Positions 16,473 to 24,975 of a stretch of 64,000 nucleotides of DNA are shown here, piece after piece (within the stretch, counting starts at the first letter, position 1; each line of letters begins with the position of its first letter). This stretch comes from Leptospira kanakyensis (GTDB taxonomy: Bacteria; Spirochaetota; Leptospiria; Leptospirales; Leptospiraceae), in contig NZ_RQFG01000018.1 in assembly GCF_004769235.1 (NCBI RefSeq), forward strand, positions 248,001 to 312,000, written 5' to 3'. The notes below the pieces were generated by a model. That model did not search any database and was not told the DNA's origin. It worked only from the letters and a program-made list of their open reading frames with translations. Made by a program: the position numbers and the translations under genes.

Positions 16473-18448
16473 TTTTTAGGTTTCTCCGGGATACGAATTG
16501 TGAATTTGGCACCCATTCCTTCGCTTGATTTTAAACTCACAGTTCCACCTAAAAATTTTGTCGTGGCTTCCACTAAGGTAAGTCCAATTCCTGCACCAGG
16601 GATTTCGTTTTTTTTGTCACGGTATCCTCTGACAAACTTTTGGAAAATGGTTTCCATTTCTAATTGGCTGAGGCCCATCCCTTCATCCATAACAATGAGT
16701 TGGTGAAAGCCATCACGATTAAAAAATTCTATACTAATATCTGTTTTGGGGTCAGTGTATTGATAAGCGTTTTCAACAAGGTTTCTTAAAATTGAGAACA
16801 ATAATTCTTTAGGGAAATAGATTTCCAAATCACCCGGTTTCACTTCCACTGAGGTATTTTTTCTGTATTGTTCCAAATGGTTCTCCACACTTGAAACACA
16901 ACTTCGGATTAGTTCCGCAACAGAAAAGGATTCGTAAAAAGGAATATAAGTTTTGTCTTCTAGTTTGCGTAGAAGCATTGCTTCTTCTACCATATAACTC
17001 ATATAAGATATATGGTCTTCTGCTTGTTTGACAGGATCTAATTCTTGTTTAGAGTTAGACTTTGTTTTGGTTTTCTTTTTTGCAGCGGACTTTGTTGTTG
17101 TTTGTTCTTTGGTTGTTTTTCCGCTATTCGTTGAAATATTATCTATGGCTTTTTTAATTTTTTCCATTCCTGATTTGAACTCAGAGGATAAATTGATTAA
17201 AAAACCAGTTTTGACACGTTCCATTTGGATTAATTCTTTTTCTTGTTCGATAAAGTTTTCTAAACCCAAAACAATATCGTTGGATAGTTGGATGGAAATC
17301 ATCACAAGAAAAATGAGGAAACCTAAATACAAAGTGCCTGGCATAGAAATGATTATTTCTAATGCCGAGAGACTATCGATTAGAATGGTGGGTAATAACG
17401 ATGCAATTCCGATGAGAATGAATTTTACTTTTGCAATGTTAGTTTTTCCGTTTTTAACAAACAAATAAATCACAAGACCCATCGCAACTGGTAAAACATA
17501 GTTAAAAAGTGCTATGACTAAAATCCAAGTTTTGGGTGTTCTAAAAAATAAAGTAATTACGAATAAAACAAAAAGAAAAACTTCATACACCAGTAAAACG
17601 GCATTACGTTTTATCTTTAGATACTGATGCATAAAATTGATAAAAAATATCGGCAAACAAATGAGAACCAAAAGTTCGGCAACATAAGACCAAGTAAAAC
17701 TTTCAAAAAGGATATCTCTATGTTGGGTTCGAATTAAAACATAAATCCCCATAAAAATAGAAAAAAGCGCAAAGAAAAAGTTTTCACCAGCTCGTCCGCG
17801 AACAATGGAACCTACTAAAAAGTAAATTCCCATAAAGATAAATACATAACCACAGACCATCGCAAATGCTTCTTTGGAAAAAGCTGATTCACGTAACAGT
17901 CGTTCTTTTGCAATTGTAGGTGCTTCTTTGAGGCCATTTAGGTTTGTGGCTGCATAAATGCGAATTGCCATTATATTAAGGCCTGGTTTGAGAAGGTGAG
18001 TGGGCAGGGAATAAATTCTAATTTTTTGAAAGTCAACTTCCATTCGAGGAAGTACGGTTCCTGTTTTATCGATCAGGGTTCCATTTAGGTAAAATTCGTC
18101 GATGTCACGAATGCGACCAAGTTGGATGGCAATGGGTTCCACTGGTGTGGTATAGTTTTCGGGTAAAAAGAAAGAACATCTATACCAATGGTATCCTGTT
18201 AAGTTTTCAGTTTTTGAAATTCCATAATCAGGAACAGAACGTTTGACCCAGAAAGATTCTTCAACAGTTTCATCTCTCCAATCTAAATTATCTCCTTTAC
18301 GAAATAACCAATCGGTTTTTAAAACGATTGGTTTTTCGAAAGAGGTGATCATAGTTCCACATGGTTCCGCCGCCAAACTTGATAAAGTTGGTGTTAAAAC
18401 GAATGCGAACCCGAATACGAGTTGGTAAATGCGGGTTTTCGAAATCAT
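16469..18448 (-). CDS. 7TMR-DISM receptor histidine kinase lacking the phospho-accepting His
   Basis: A signal peptide (about 1-26) is followed by a 7TMR-DISM ligand domain (WLFRKGDNLDWRD, WYRCSFFLP, IDEFYLNGTLIDKTG), seven helices (about 195-400) and a kinase-like cytoplasmic part with a Lys/Thr-rich insertion. The HisKA helix reads FLINLSSEFKSG, where Ser422 replaces the His of SHE. The ATPase domain looks intact: LVENAYQYT with Asn560, DEGMGL, a FQKFVRG F-box and GAGIGLTL. So ATP binding is likely but canonical autophosphorylation is not. It is sandwiched by 4-nt overlaps with fliH upstream and the pseudokinase downstream. Confidence 0.8.
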   Translation of the reverse strand: MISKTRIYQLVFGFAFVLTPTLSSLAAEPCGTMITSFEKPIVLKTDWLFRKGDNLDWRDETVEESFWVKRSVPDYGISKTENLTGYHWYRCSFFLPENYTTPVEPIAIQLGRIRDIDEFYLNGTLIDKTGTVLPRMEVDFQKIRIYSLPTHLLKPGLNIMAIRIYAATNLNGLKEAPTIAKERLLRESAFSKEAFAMVCGYVFIFMGIYFLVGSIVRGRAGENFFFALFSIFMGIYVLIRTQHRDILFESFTWSYVAELLVLICLPIFFINFMHQYLKIKRNAVLLVYEVFLFVLFVITLFFRTPKTWILVIALFNYVLPVAMGLVIYLFVKNGKTNIAKVKFILIGIASLLPTILIDSLSALEIIISMPGTLYLGFLIFLVMISIQLSNDIVLGLENFIEQEKELIQMERVKTGFLINLSSEFKSGMEKIKKAIDNISTNSGKTTKEQTTTKSAAKKKTKTKSNSKQELDPVKQAEDHISYMSYMVEEAMLLRKLEDKTYIPFYESFSVAELIRSCVSSVENHLEQYRKNTSVEVKPGDLEIYFPKELLFSILRNLVENAYQYTDPKTDISIEFFNRDGFHQLIVMDEGMGLSQLEMETIFQKFVRGYRDKKNEIPGAGIGLTLVEATTKFLGGTVSLKSSEGMGAKFTIRIPEKPKK

Positions 18449-19368
18449 ATCGGTTCGACGTTTCGAATAGCCTCTTCGATCTCTTTGAGCTGAGTTGAAA
18501 TTCTTGCGTCGATTGCTCCCACGTCTGTTTCGATGATAACACCACCACGATCCACTCGAGAATCTTCGTAAATATTGACTTTGCGAAGTGATTCCATAAG
18601 TTTGATGAGTTCGTCTTTGTGTGCTGTTGTAAGTTCCAAGTCAGCAAAGTTAACACGAATGTCGATACGGTCACGATCTTTGATTCGTTTCATTGCTTCT
18701 CGAATGTTGTTGAGTACAATTTCTTTACGTTCAATGATTTCGTCTTTGATTACTTTTCTTGCGATGACAAGAATCATTTCTACCATTTGTTTTTCGGAGG
18801 CAGCAATCATTTCTTCACGAATATCGATCGCCTTACCAATGATAGTTCCTAGTCGGTCAATGAGTCGCCTAACTTCCCCTTGGCCTTTTTTAAATCCAAC
18901 TTCTCGACCTGCATCATAACCTTTTTGATATGCTTCGTGTTCAATCTCAGCCTGTTTCATTTCGGCTTCTTTGATCATACGTTCGACTTCCATCTTAGCA
19001 CGATCTAAGATTTGTTCCGCTTTGGCACGGCCGGAGTCTTCTTCTAGTTTGATTTTTTCTTTGGAATCTTGAACCATTTGGAAGGCTTTGGTTCTACCTT
19101 CTTCTTCAATGGCTTTCGCTTGTTTTTTTGCGTCTTCTAATAATTGACGAACTTGTTCTTCTGTTTCTTGGCGATACCTTTGGAGTTCCGCTTCGATCTC
19201 TTCAATCGATGGACCTTGGTACTGTTCGATGATATTCCCTTCTTGGTCTATCTCGAAGTCTTCTTGTTCGTCGGTTTTATGAAATTTTTTGTACTTATCA
19301 GGAAGTTGGATCTCAACTTCTTCTTGTAAGTCGGCAATTTGGATTGGTTTAAAGACGAGTTTTGCCAT
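18445..19368 (-). CDS. fliH: Flagellar export ATPase regulator FliH
   Basis: FliH holds the FliI ATPase at the flagellar type III export gate and C-ring. The 307-residue sequence has the spirochaetal FliH layout: a short N-terminal LVFKPIQI motif, an acidic stretch, and a long coiled coil (about 55-150, many EAE/KAE heptads with A-x3-G-like spacing in YQKGYDAGREVGFKKGQGE). The C-terminal FliH/V-ATPase E-like domain ends DSRVDRGGVIIETDVGAIDARI. It starts 4 bp after fliG and its stop overlaps the start of the receptor kinase by 4 nt, an unusual partner for fliH. Confidence 0.88.
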   Translation of the reverse strand: MAKLVFKPIQIADLQEEVEIQLPDKYKKFHKTDEQEDFEIDQEGNIIEQYQGPSIEEIEAELQRYRQETEEQVRQLLEDAKKQAKAIEEEGRTKAFQMVQDSKEKIKLEEDSGRAKAEQILDRAKMEVERMIKEAEMKQAEIEHEAYQKGYDAGREVGFKKGQGEVRRLIDRLGTIIGKAIDIREEMIAASEKQMVEMILVIARKVIKDEIIERKEIVLNNIREAMKRIKDRDRIDIRVNFADLELTTAHKDELIKLMESLRKVNIYEDSRVDRGGVIIETDVGAIDARISTQLKEIEEAIRNVEPI

Positions 19369-19372
19369 ATAC

Positions 19373-20530
19373 TTACTTCAATCTCCAGAGTTTCACTTTG
19401 CCCTCATCCATTGCCTCCCGCAAGCGATCTAAGATTCCCTTTTGGGCTTCTTCGATTTCTGCTAAAGAGACAGGACCTAACGAATCCCATTCGATCTTTA
19501 TTTCTTTCACAAGCCAAGATTCCAAATTGGAATAAACTTGATCGCGAAATTCTGTTTCCACTCCCTTCAATGCGCAAGCAATGACAAGAGGGTGGATCTC
19601 AGAAAAGAACCGAGTGAGGCTCGTCCTTCCTAAATGAAGGAGGTCTTCCAAACGAAAGTAGTGTTCTACTATAGTTTCGGCATATTCTGGGCTTTTTTTC
19701 TGAATTCGTTCAATTAAATTTTGAGATGGCAAAAAAGGAAGTCGAGTCAGAATTTCACCTGCCGTTTTTGCTTTGCGGCTGCGGATCTTCGAAACTGGCA
19801 TTTTTTTCTGGATGAGTTCCATTTTGAACCGAAAGAAGCGCTCCAACTGATCCCTTTCCTGGTCTGAATGGTAGTCAATTTCAGAAAGTGCCAAAATGAT
19901 CTCTTCCCTGTGACTTTCAGGGTATTCGGCTAAAACTTCTGAGGCAGATTCCGGGTCGGAAAAACTGAGAACTCGGGCAATGACTTCCGAAGATTCATCC
20001 ATGGTCAGATTTCTGAGCATTTCCAGAGAAAACTTGGGAAGTTCGGACCAAATGGGGCCCACGCGTTTGGAATCTTCCTCTTTTAATATTTCTTCGAGTA
20101 GCGAATACAGTTCGTTTGTTTCCGGATGTTCGCTATGCGGATATTTCCCGTTGGCTCCGCCGAGAATTTGTGTATGATCATCGTCGTTCGCATAACTGCC
20201 CCCGACAGGTGGTTTCCCGTGGGAAGGTGCAGTTTTTCCACCGTTTTTGGGTGAGTATACGTTATTCGTATATTCGCCGTTGTTTCCGGTATAACCACGT
20301 CCTTGTGCATTCGGTTTCTGTGAATGACCCCCTTTTTTTTGGAGGAAATTTGTGAAGGAAAGGAGGATGTCTTTTTCCTGCCCTTTGGTTGGGGAGGGAT
20401 TGGATTCTACCTTTAAAAGGAGGGATTCGATTTCGGAATCACTCAAATGAGCGAACACTTCATCCGGCAAATAGCGGCCTAAGATTTGGTAGGCAAGGGC
20501 GGCTTTATTGGAACCTGATGGGGTTTTCAT
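19373..20530 (-). CDS. fliG: FliG-like flagellar motor switch protein
   Basis: FliG couples the MS ring and the stators and sets rotation direction. The N-terminus KAALAYQILGRYLPDEVFAHLSDSEI matches the FliG-N helix set. Residues of about 65-140 form an Asn/Gly/Pro-rich linker not normal in FliG. From about 140 the middle and C-terminal domains resume, ending with the FliG-C signature GPVSLAEIEEAQKGILDRL. The torque helix region SLTRFFSEIHPLVIACALKG keeps Arg and Glu, but the usual acidic pair is His-Pro. At 385 residues it is longer than typical (about 335-345). It is probably one of more than one FliG in this genome (inference). Confidence 0.78.
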   Translation of the reverse strand: MKTPSGSNKAALAYQILGRYLPDEVFAHLSDSEIESLLLKVESNPSPTKGQEKDILLSFTNFLQKKGGHSQKPNAQGRGYTGNNGEYTNNVYSPKNGGKTAPSHGKPPVGGSYANDDDHTQILGGANGKYPHSEHPETNELYSLLEEILKEEDSKRVGPIWSELPKFSLEMLRNLTMDESSEVIARVLSFSDPESASEVLAEYPESHREEIILALSEIDYHSDQERDQLERFFRFKMELIQKKMPVSKIRSRKAKTAGEILTRLPFLPSQNLIERIQKKSPEYAETIVEHYFRLEDLLHLGRTSLTRFFSEIHPLVIACALKGVETEFRDQVYSNLESWLVKEIKIEWDSLGPVSLAEIEEAQKGILDRLREAMDEGKVKLWRLK

Positions 20531-20539
20531 TTAAGAGAC

Positions 20540-20567
20540 ATAATAGCTAAACATTGCGGTCGTACAA
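20540..20567 (-). promoter_or_regulatory. Candidate promoter of the fliG operon
   Basis: On the minus strand, TTGTAC (20567-20562) and TATTAT (20545-20540) are 16 bp apart and point to a start near 20533, only about 3 nt before the fliG ATG. There is no Shine-Dalgarno in front of that ATG, so a nearly leaderless message is implied. It shares the 113-bp intergenic gap with the divergent cyclase gene. Confidence 0.35.
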
Positions 20568-20643
20568 ACCAAAAAATATTATTTTTTTAATTTCGAAAAC
20601 TTCCTTTCCAAATTCTTGTCCTCCAAGTCTCTGAAGGTTAGGG

Positions 20644-22758
20644 ATGACCCGTCAGAAACTAATCTATCTTCTCATCGCCATTTTGGTAACGGGTTGTCGC
20701 ATGGTGACTCCCTCCCCCCAAATCCATTCGGGAGAATTGGATCTGCAGACTTTTCCTTTTGAGTCGGGTGGAGCTATGGAACTCCAGGGGGATTGGAAAT
20801 TTTTCCCTAACCAGTTTGGAGTTCCAGAAGACGAAGTCCCTTCTTCTCATCTCCCTGTCCCCGCCCTTTGGAATCAAGTTCCCTTGCGATCGGGGTTTCC
20901 TGATGGGAAAGGATATGGGACTTACGTTTTGGATATCAAACTTCCGGAAGAAAGTCAGATATATTCGGTTTATATGCCTGAGGTGCGAACTTCATTTAAA
21001 TTGATGGCAGGTAACAGGAGTTTGATGTCTGGTGTTCCTGGTGTCAGTAAAGAAACAACAACACCAAGCGCTTGGGGCCAAAGTTTTACAATTGCCGCTA
21101 AGAACCATTTACAGATCCGAATTGAGGTCAGCAATTTTCATCACAAAGAAGGTGGCCTTCCCAATGCACCTATCTTCGGTTTAGCGGAAGGTGTTCAGAA
21201 TTATATTTTGGCACAGAGTACTGTGGATTTAGCTTTAACTGGCGCTATATTCATGTTTGGGTTATATCATTTTATTTTATTTTTCTATCGAAACAAACAA
21301 AGGGAAGCTTTCTATTTTGGATTTTTCTGTTTAGTGTTTGCCGTTAGGATTCCTTTTATTGGAAGTAAAACCATTTATGCGATGTTTCCAGATATCCCTT
21401 GGGATTTGGTTATCTATGTTGAGTATGCTTCCGTTTTTGTTTTGGGGATTTTGTTTTTATGGTTTGTGGACGGATTATTTCCTCGTTTCCTAGACACCAA
21501 ACTCATTCTATATTTTAGCGCCTACGTACAGTTTATGTTAGTTTATGGATTAATCATTAAACCAGAAACATACACTCAGTTCGAAGTTGTATTTCAGGTA
21601 TTAGGTGTGGTTTATGCTGTGTTTTTGGGAATTCGGTTGTATCAGATGGTGGTCAAAGGATTACCTGATGCAGGAATTTTCTTTTTAGGATATCTGGTTT
21701 TATTTTTTGGTTTTGTTTATGATGTTATCCTCGCGTATCGTGGAGAAGGGGATTCTACTTTATCGCAAATTGCTGTATTTTTGTTCTTTGGTGTTCAATC
21801 AACTATTGTTACACTTCGTACGGCAAGAACCTTCCGCAGAAAAATTTCTTTAAAGGATGAATTTGAGTCCATCAATGAAGAATTTATTTTAACCAATCGT
21901 TTTTATGCTAAATTCATTCCACGTGACTTTTTGACACATCTTGGTAAAGAAAGCATCGAAGAAGTTCGGTTAGGTGATAGTAGCGAAAGGGAAATGACTG
22001 TTTTGTTTGCAGATATTTGGGAATATTGGGATATTATTTATTCAATTCCTCTAGAGAACCGAATGTTATTTACCAATTCTTATTTAGGCCGGATTGGTCC
22101 TTGTGTTCGTAAAAATAATGGTTTTATCGATAAATACATTGGAAGCGCCATTATGGCTCTGTTTGATGGAGGAATTCAAAATTCCATCAAAGCTGCCGAA
22201 GACATCCAGTGGGAATTGGAAAAATACAACGAACGTAGAAGATCGTTTGGATACTTACCACTCCATGCCGGTATCGGAATTCACTCGGGAGATACCATGC
22301 TTGGAATTTTGGGAGAAGAAGAAAGGCTTGAATCTACGGTCATTGCTGACACAGTCAATCTTTCTAGCCGTATCCAAGGTTTAACTAAAAAATATGGTGC
22401 GAGGATTCTTGTAAGTCTCACCTCGCTTATGTTACACGAAGATTTGGATACAATTCCTTATCGGATTTTAGATTTTGTTCGAGTGAAAGGAAAACAAGAG
22501 ACTGTGATGATCGCAGAAGTTCTAATTCCTGATATTGATCCGATATCTAATAAAAAAATAGAAAACAAAGACCAATTTGAAGCTGCAATTTTTGATTATG
22601 AACGAGCAGACTTTGTTTCCGCATTAGAAAAATTCAGAGCTGTATTTGCCGATAACCCAGATGATTTGGCTGCGCAAATTTATGTAGAACGATGCGAATA
22701 TCACCAAACTGCTGGTGTGGGTGAAGATTGGGATGGGGTTTCTGCATGGGAAAAATAA
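20644..22758 (+). CDS. 7TMR-DISM receptor class III cyclase, C2-like half
   Basis: A lipobox LVTGC at about residue 18 precedes a 7TMR-DISM ligand domain (MELQGDWKFFPNQ, YGTYVLDIKLP), seven helices (about 195-395), a short coiled region and a class III nucleotide cyclase domain (about 420-625), then a TPR-like tail. First metal Asp457 is present (LFADIWEYWD). The second metal Asp of KYIGD is replaced by Ser501, as in the GS of mammalian C2. Base-recognition Lys497 and Thr565 and transition-state Asn572 and Arg576 (DTVNLSSR) are kept. A homodimer should therefore lack one metal ligand. The next gene overlaps by 13 bp and has the converse defects, so the two probably form one enzyme. Confidence 0.85.
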   Translation: MTRQKLIYLLIAILVTGCRMVTPSPQIHSGELDLQTFPFESGGAMELQGDWKFFPNQFGVPEDEVPSSHLPVPALWNQVPLRSGFPDGKGYGTYVLDIKLPEESQIYSVYMPEVRTSFKLMAGNRSLMSGVPGVSKETTTPSAWGQSFTIAAKNHLQIRIEVSNFHHKEGGLPNAPIFGLAEGVQNYILAQSTVDLALTGAIFMFGLYHFILFFYRNKQREAFYFGFFCLVFAVRIPFIGSKTIYAMFPDIPWDLVIYVEYASVFVLGILFLWFVDGLFPRFLDTKLILYFSAYVQFMLVYGLIIKPETYTQFEVVFQVLGVVYAVFLGIRLYQMVVKGLPDAGIFFLGYLVLFFGFVYDVILAYRGEGDSTLSQIAVFLFFGVQSTIVTLRTARTFRRKISLKDEFESINEEFILTNRFYAKFIPRDFLTHLGKESIEEVRLGDSSEREMTVLFADIWEYWDIIYSIPLENRMLFTNSYLGRIGPCVRKNNGFIDKYIGSAIMALFDGGIQNSIKAAEDIQWELEKYNERRRSFGYLPLHAGIGIHSGDTMLGILGEEERLESTVIADTVNLSSRIQGLTKKYGARILVSLTSLMLHEDLDTIPYRILDFVRVKGKQETVMIAEVLIPDIDPISNKKIENKDQFEAAIFDYERADFVSALEKFRAVFADNPDDLAAQIYVERCEYHQTAGVGEDWDGVSAWEK

Positions 22759-24890
22759 TAAGAACCATTCCATTTGTTTTATTCCTTTTTCTTTCTTCTG
22801 TTTTGTTTTTTTCCTGTACATCGAACTCCTCACCGGAAGCGGTCAAAGGGTATCTCGAACTTCCTCTTGAATATGTAAAAGAAAATAAAAAACTTTCTAC
22901 TGGTGGTGAATGGGAATTTTATTGGGAAGAAATTTATGGGGAAAGTTTATTTGAAAAAATAAATAATCCTAACAAAACTTATGTTAAGGTTCCTTCGTCT
23001 TGGAACTCCTACCGGCCCGAGGGGGAAGGTGGTGATGGTTTTGCCGTATTTCGCCTAACGTTTAAAGTACCAGATATAAAAATTCGGTATTACCTCCGAG
23101 TCCAACCAGCAACTAGTTCTTATGAGCTCTATGTCAATCGGCAAAAAATAGCAAGTTCAGGAAAGGTAGGAACTGACGAACTTAAGTCCGTTCCCAAATA
23201 CCAAATTCAATACGTATCCTTCCAACCAGAAACTGAGGAACAAGAAATACTGTTTGTGATTAGTAATTTTCATCATGCTCGTGGTGGATATAGGAAACCA
23301 ATTGAAATTGGAACTAAAGAGGTCATCCAAAACCAATCTCTTATTTATTCTGCTGGTGAAGTATTTGTTTTTGGGGCAATGCTCACTATGGCATTATACC
23401 AACTCACTGTGTTTTTCTTTCGAAGAGAGGAAAAAAGCTCCCTGTTCTTTGCTTTGTTTTGTTTGTTCACAGGTTTACGATTAGTAGTTCTTGATAACTT
23501 TTATATCATGTATGCATTCCCTGATTTTTCTTGGCATTGGATGCAGGTATTGGATTATACATCGGCACCACTTCTTGTATGTTTTTTCTTAGGATACTTA
23601 AAGAGTTTATTCCCTGGAAGATCGGAAGTTCCCAAGTGGATGTTGTACTCTTGTTGGAGTATCACGGCTTGTTTTGTATCCTTTGTTATTTTGACAGAGC
23701 CAAAACTATTTACAAAAACAAATATTTTTTCACAAGTTTTAATCCTCTTTTTTAGTGTTTGTTCCTTCTATGTGATTTTAAAGATCTATCGCCAGAGGAA
23801 AAAGGATAGTAGTTTGGTTTTTTATGGATCACTTCTGCTAATGCTTGGATCCACCCATGATTTGATGGCAGGAAATTATTGGTTCCAATCCCAACCTTTA
23901 ATGCCATTTTCGTTATTTATTTTCTTTTTGTTTCAAAGTATTCTCCTCGCAAGAAGGAATGCAAGGTTTTACTCATCAATGGATACCTTAACCACTGAAC
24001 TGATAGAAGTAAATAATCGGTTAGATGCATCTAACCAAGTTTATGCGAAATTTGTACCTTTGCGACTCATTCAATTATTTTCTAAAGAATCAAAATCAAA
24101 AGTTAAACGTGGGGATTTTATTGTAAAACAGATGTCTGTATTGTCATCTGATATCAGAGATTTTACGGCTATCTCTGAAACTTTAAGTCCTGAAGAAACC
24201 TTTTTATTTTTAAACGATTATTTGCGTCAAGTTGGACCAACGATCCGGTCACACAATGGGTTTATTGAAAAATATGTTGGGGACGCAATTTTTGCTTTGT
24301 TTGAAAAACAACCTGAAGATGCCATTTCCGCGGCGATAGAAATGCACAAAATGATTGCAAGGTGGAATTTGGAGTCAAAACCTCATCGGGTTGGGGACAT
24401 CCAAATCGGTGTGGGCATCCATTTTGGTGAGTTGATGCTCGGTATTATTGGTGAAGAACAGAGGATTGAATCAGCAGTTTTATCTGACTCTATGGGAGTT
24501 GCCAATTCATTGGAGTCGATGACAAAAAAATATGGTGCCAAAATCATCATTAGTTTGGATGCGTTACTTGAATTACAACATCCAGATTCCTATCCACATA
24601 GAATTTTAGATTTTATTAAAATTCCAGCCAAACAAAAGTTAATTGGGATTGCTCAAGTTCTAGTGGAAGGTGTGGAAGAGTCTTTTGGTTTAAAATTAAA
24701 AACCAAAGAACAATTTGAAGAAAGTGTGAATTTGTTTTGGGACGGAGAGTTTGTAAAAGCGGGTGTGGGTTTTCGTTCTGTCCTCGGAATCGACCCTTCA
24801 GACAAGGCGGCAAAATTGTATTTAGAAAGAACGGAAGTTTATGCACAAAATGGGCCTCCCCCCGGGTTTGGTAAGGGGTTTTTGGCATAA
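22746..24890 (+). CDS. 7TMR-DISM receptor class III cyclase, C1-like half
   Basis: The layout matches its neighbour: lipobox-like FFSC, 7TMR-DISM domain (LSTGGEWEFYWEE), seven helices, cyclase domain (about 435-635) and TPR-like tail. Both metal Asps are present: Asp469 (SSDIRDFT) and Asp513 (KYVGDAIFALF). However, the Thr, Asn and Arg of the substrate/transition-state side are replaced by Ala577, Gly584 and Ser588 (SDSMGVANSLE). This resembles mammalian C1 domains, which also lose the Asn and Arg. I use the ATG at 22746, preceded by a G-rich stretch; a TTG at 22728 is possible. It overlaps the upstream stop by 13 bp, implying coupled 1:1 synthesis. Confidence 0.85.
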   Translation: MGKIIRTIPFVLFLFLSSVLFFSCTSNSSPEAVKGYLELPLEYVKENKKLSTGGEWEFYWEEIYGESLFEKINNPNKTYVKVPSSWNSYRPEGEGGDGFAVFRLTFKVPDIKIRYYLRVQPATSSYELYVNRQKIASSGKVGTDELKSVPKYQIQYVSFQPETEEQEILFVISNFHHARGGYRKPIEIGTKEVIQNQSLIYSAGEVFVFGAMLTMALYQLTVFFFRREEKSSLFFALFCLFTGLRLVVLDNFYIMYAFPDFSWHWMQVLDYTSAPLLVCFFLGYLKSLFPGRSEVPKWMLYSCWSITACFVSFVILTEPKLFTKTNIFSQVLILFFSVCSFYVILKIYRQRKKDSSLVFYGSLLLMLGSTHDLMAGNYWFQSQPLMPFSLFIFFLFQSILLARRNARFYSSMDTLTTELIEVNNRLDASNQVYAKFVPLRLIQLFSKESKSKVKRGDFIVKQMSVLSSDIRDFTAISETLSPEETFLFLNDYLRQVGPTIRSHNGFIEKYVGDAIFALFEKQPEDAISAAIEMHKMIARWNLESKPHRVGDIQIGVGIHFGELMLGIIGEEQRIESAVLSDSMGVANSLESMTKKYGAKIIISLDALLELQHPDSYPHRILDFIKIPAKQKLIGIAQVLVEGVEESFGLKLKTKEQFEESVNLFWDGEFVKAGVGFRSVLGIDPSDKAAKLYLERTEVYAQNGPPPGFGKGFLA

Positions 24891-24908
24891 AAAAGACATA
24901 GATTCGCC

Positions 24909-24967
24909 CCGTATTCTGAAAAAGTTCTTGAACTTCCTCTCTAAATGAACGAGAGTCAGTAATACGG
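24909..24967 (+). promoter_or_regulatory. Three-way-junction RNA leader covering the aldehyde dehydrogenase SD
   Basis: The RNA can fold into an outer 10-bp stem (24909-24918 with 24957-24967, one bulged U) enclosing two hairpins. These are AAGTT-CTTG-AACTT (22-26/31-35 of the 24900s) and CTCTC/GAGAG (37-41/51-55) with a 9-nt loop. The outer stem's 3' strand AATACGG runs into the ACGGAG Shine-Dalgarno of the gene starting at 24976, so the fold should mask translation initiation. No T-run follows, so it is not an ordinary terminator. I do not recognise it as a known riboswitch class. Confidence 0.5.
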
Positions 24968-24975
24968 AGATTCCC

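Noticed and set aside
24922..24935. AAGTTCTTGAACTT read as a LexA/SOS box
   Set aside because: The spacing and half-site order do not match known LexA boxes, and the palindrome is better explained as one hairpin of the three-way-junction leader.
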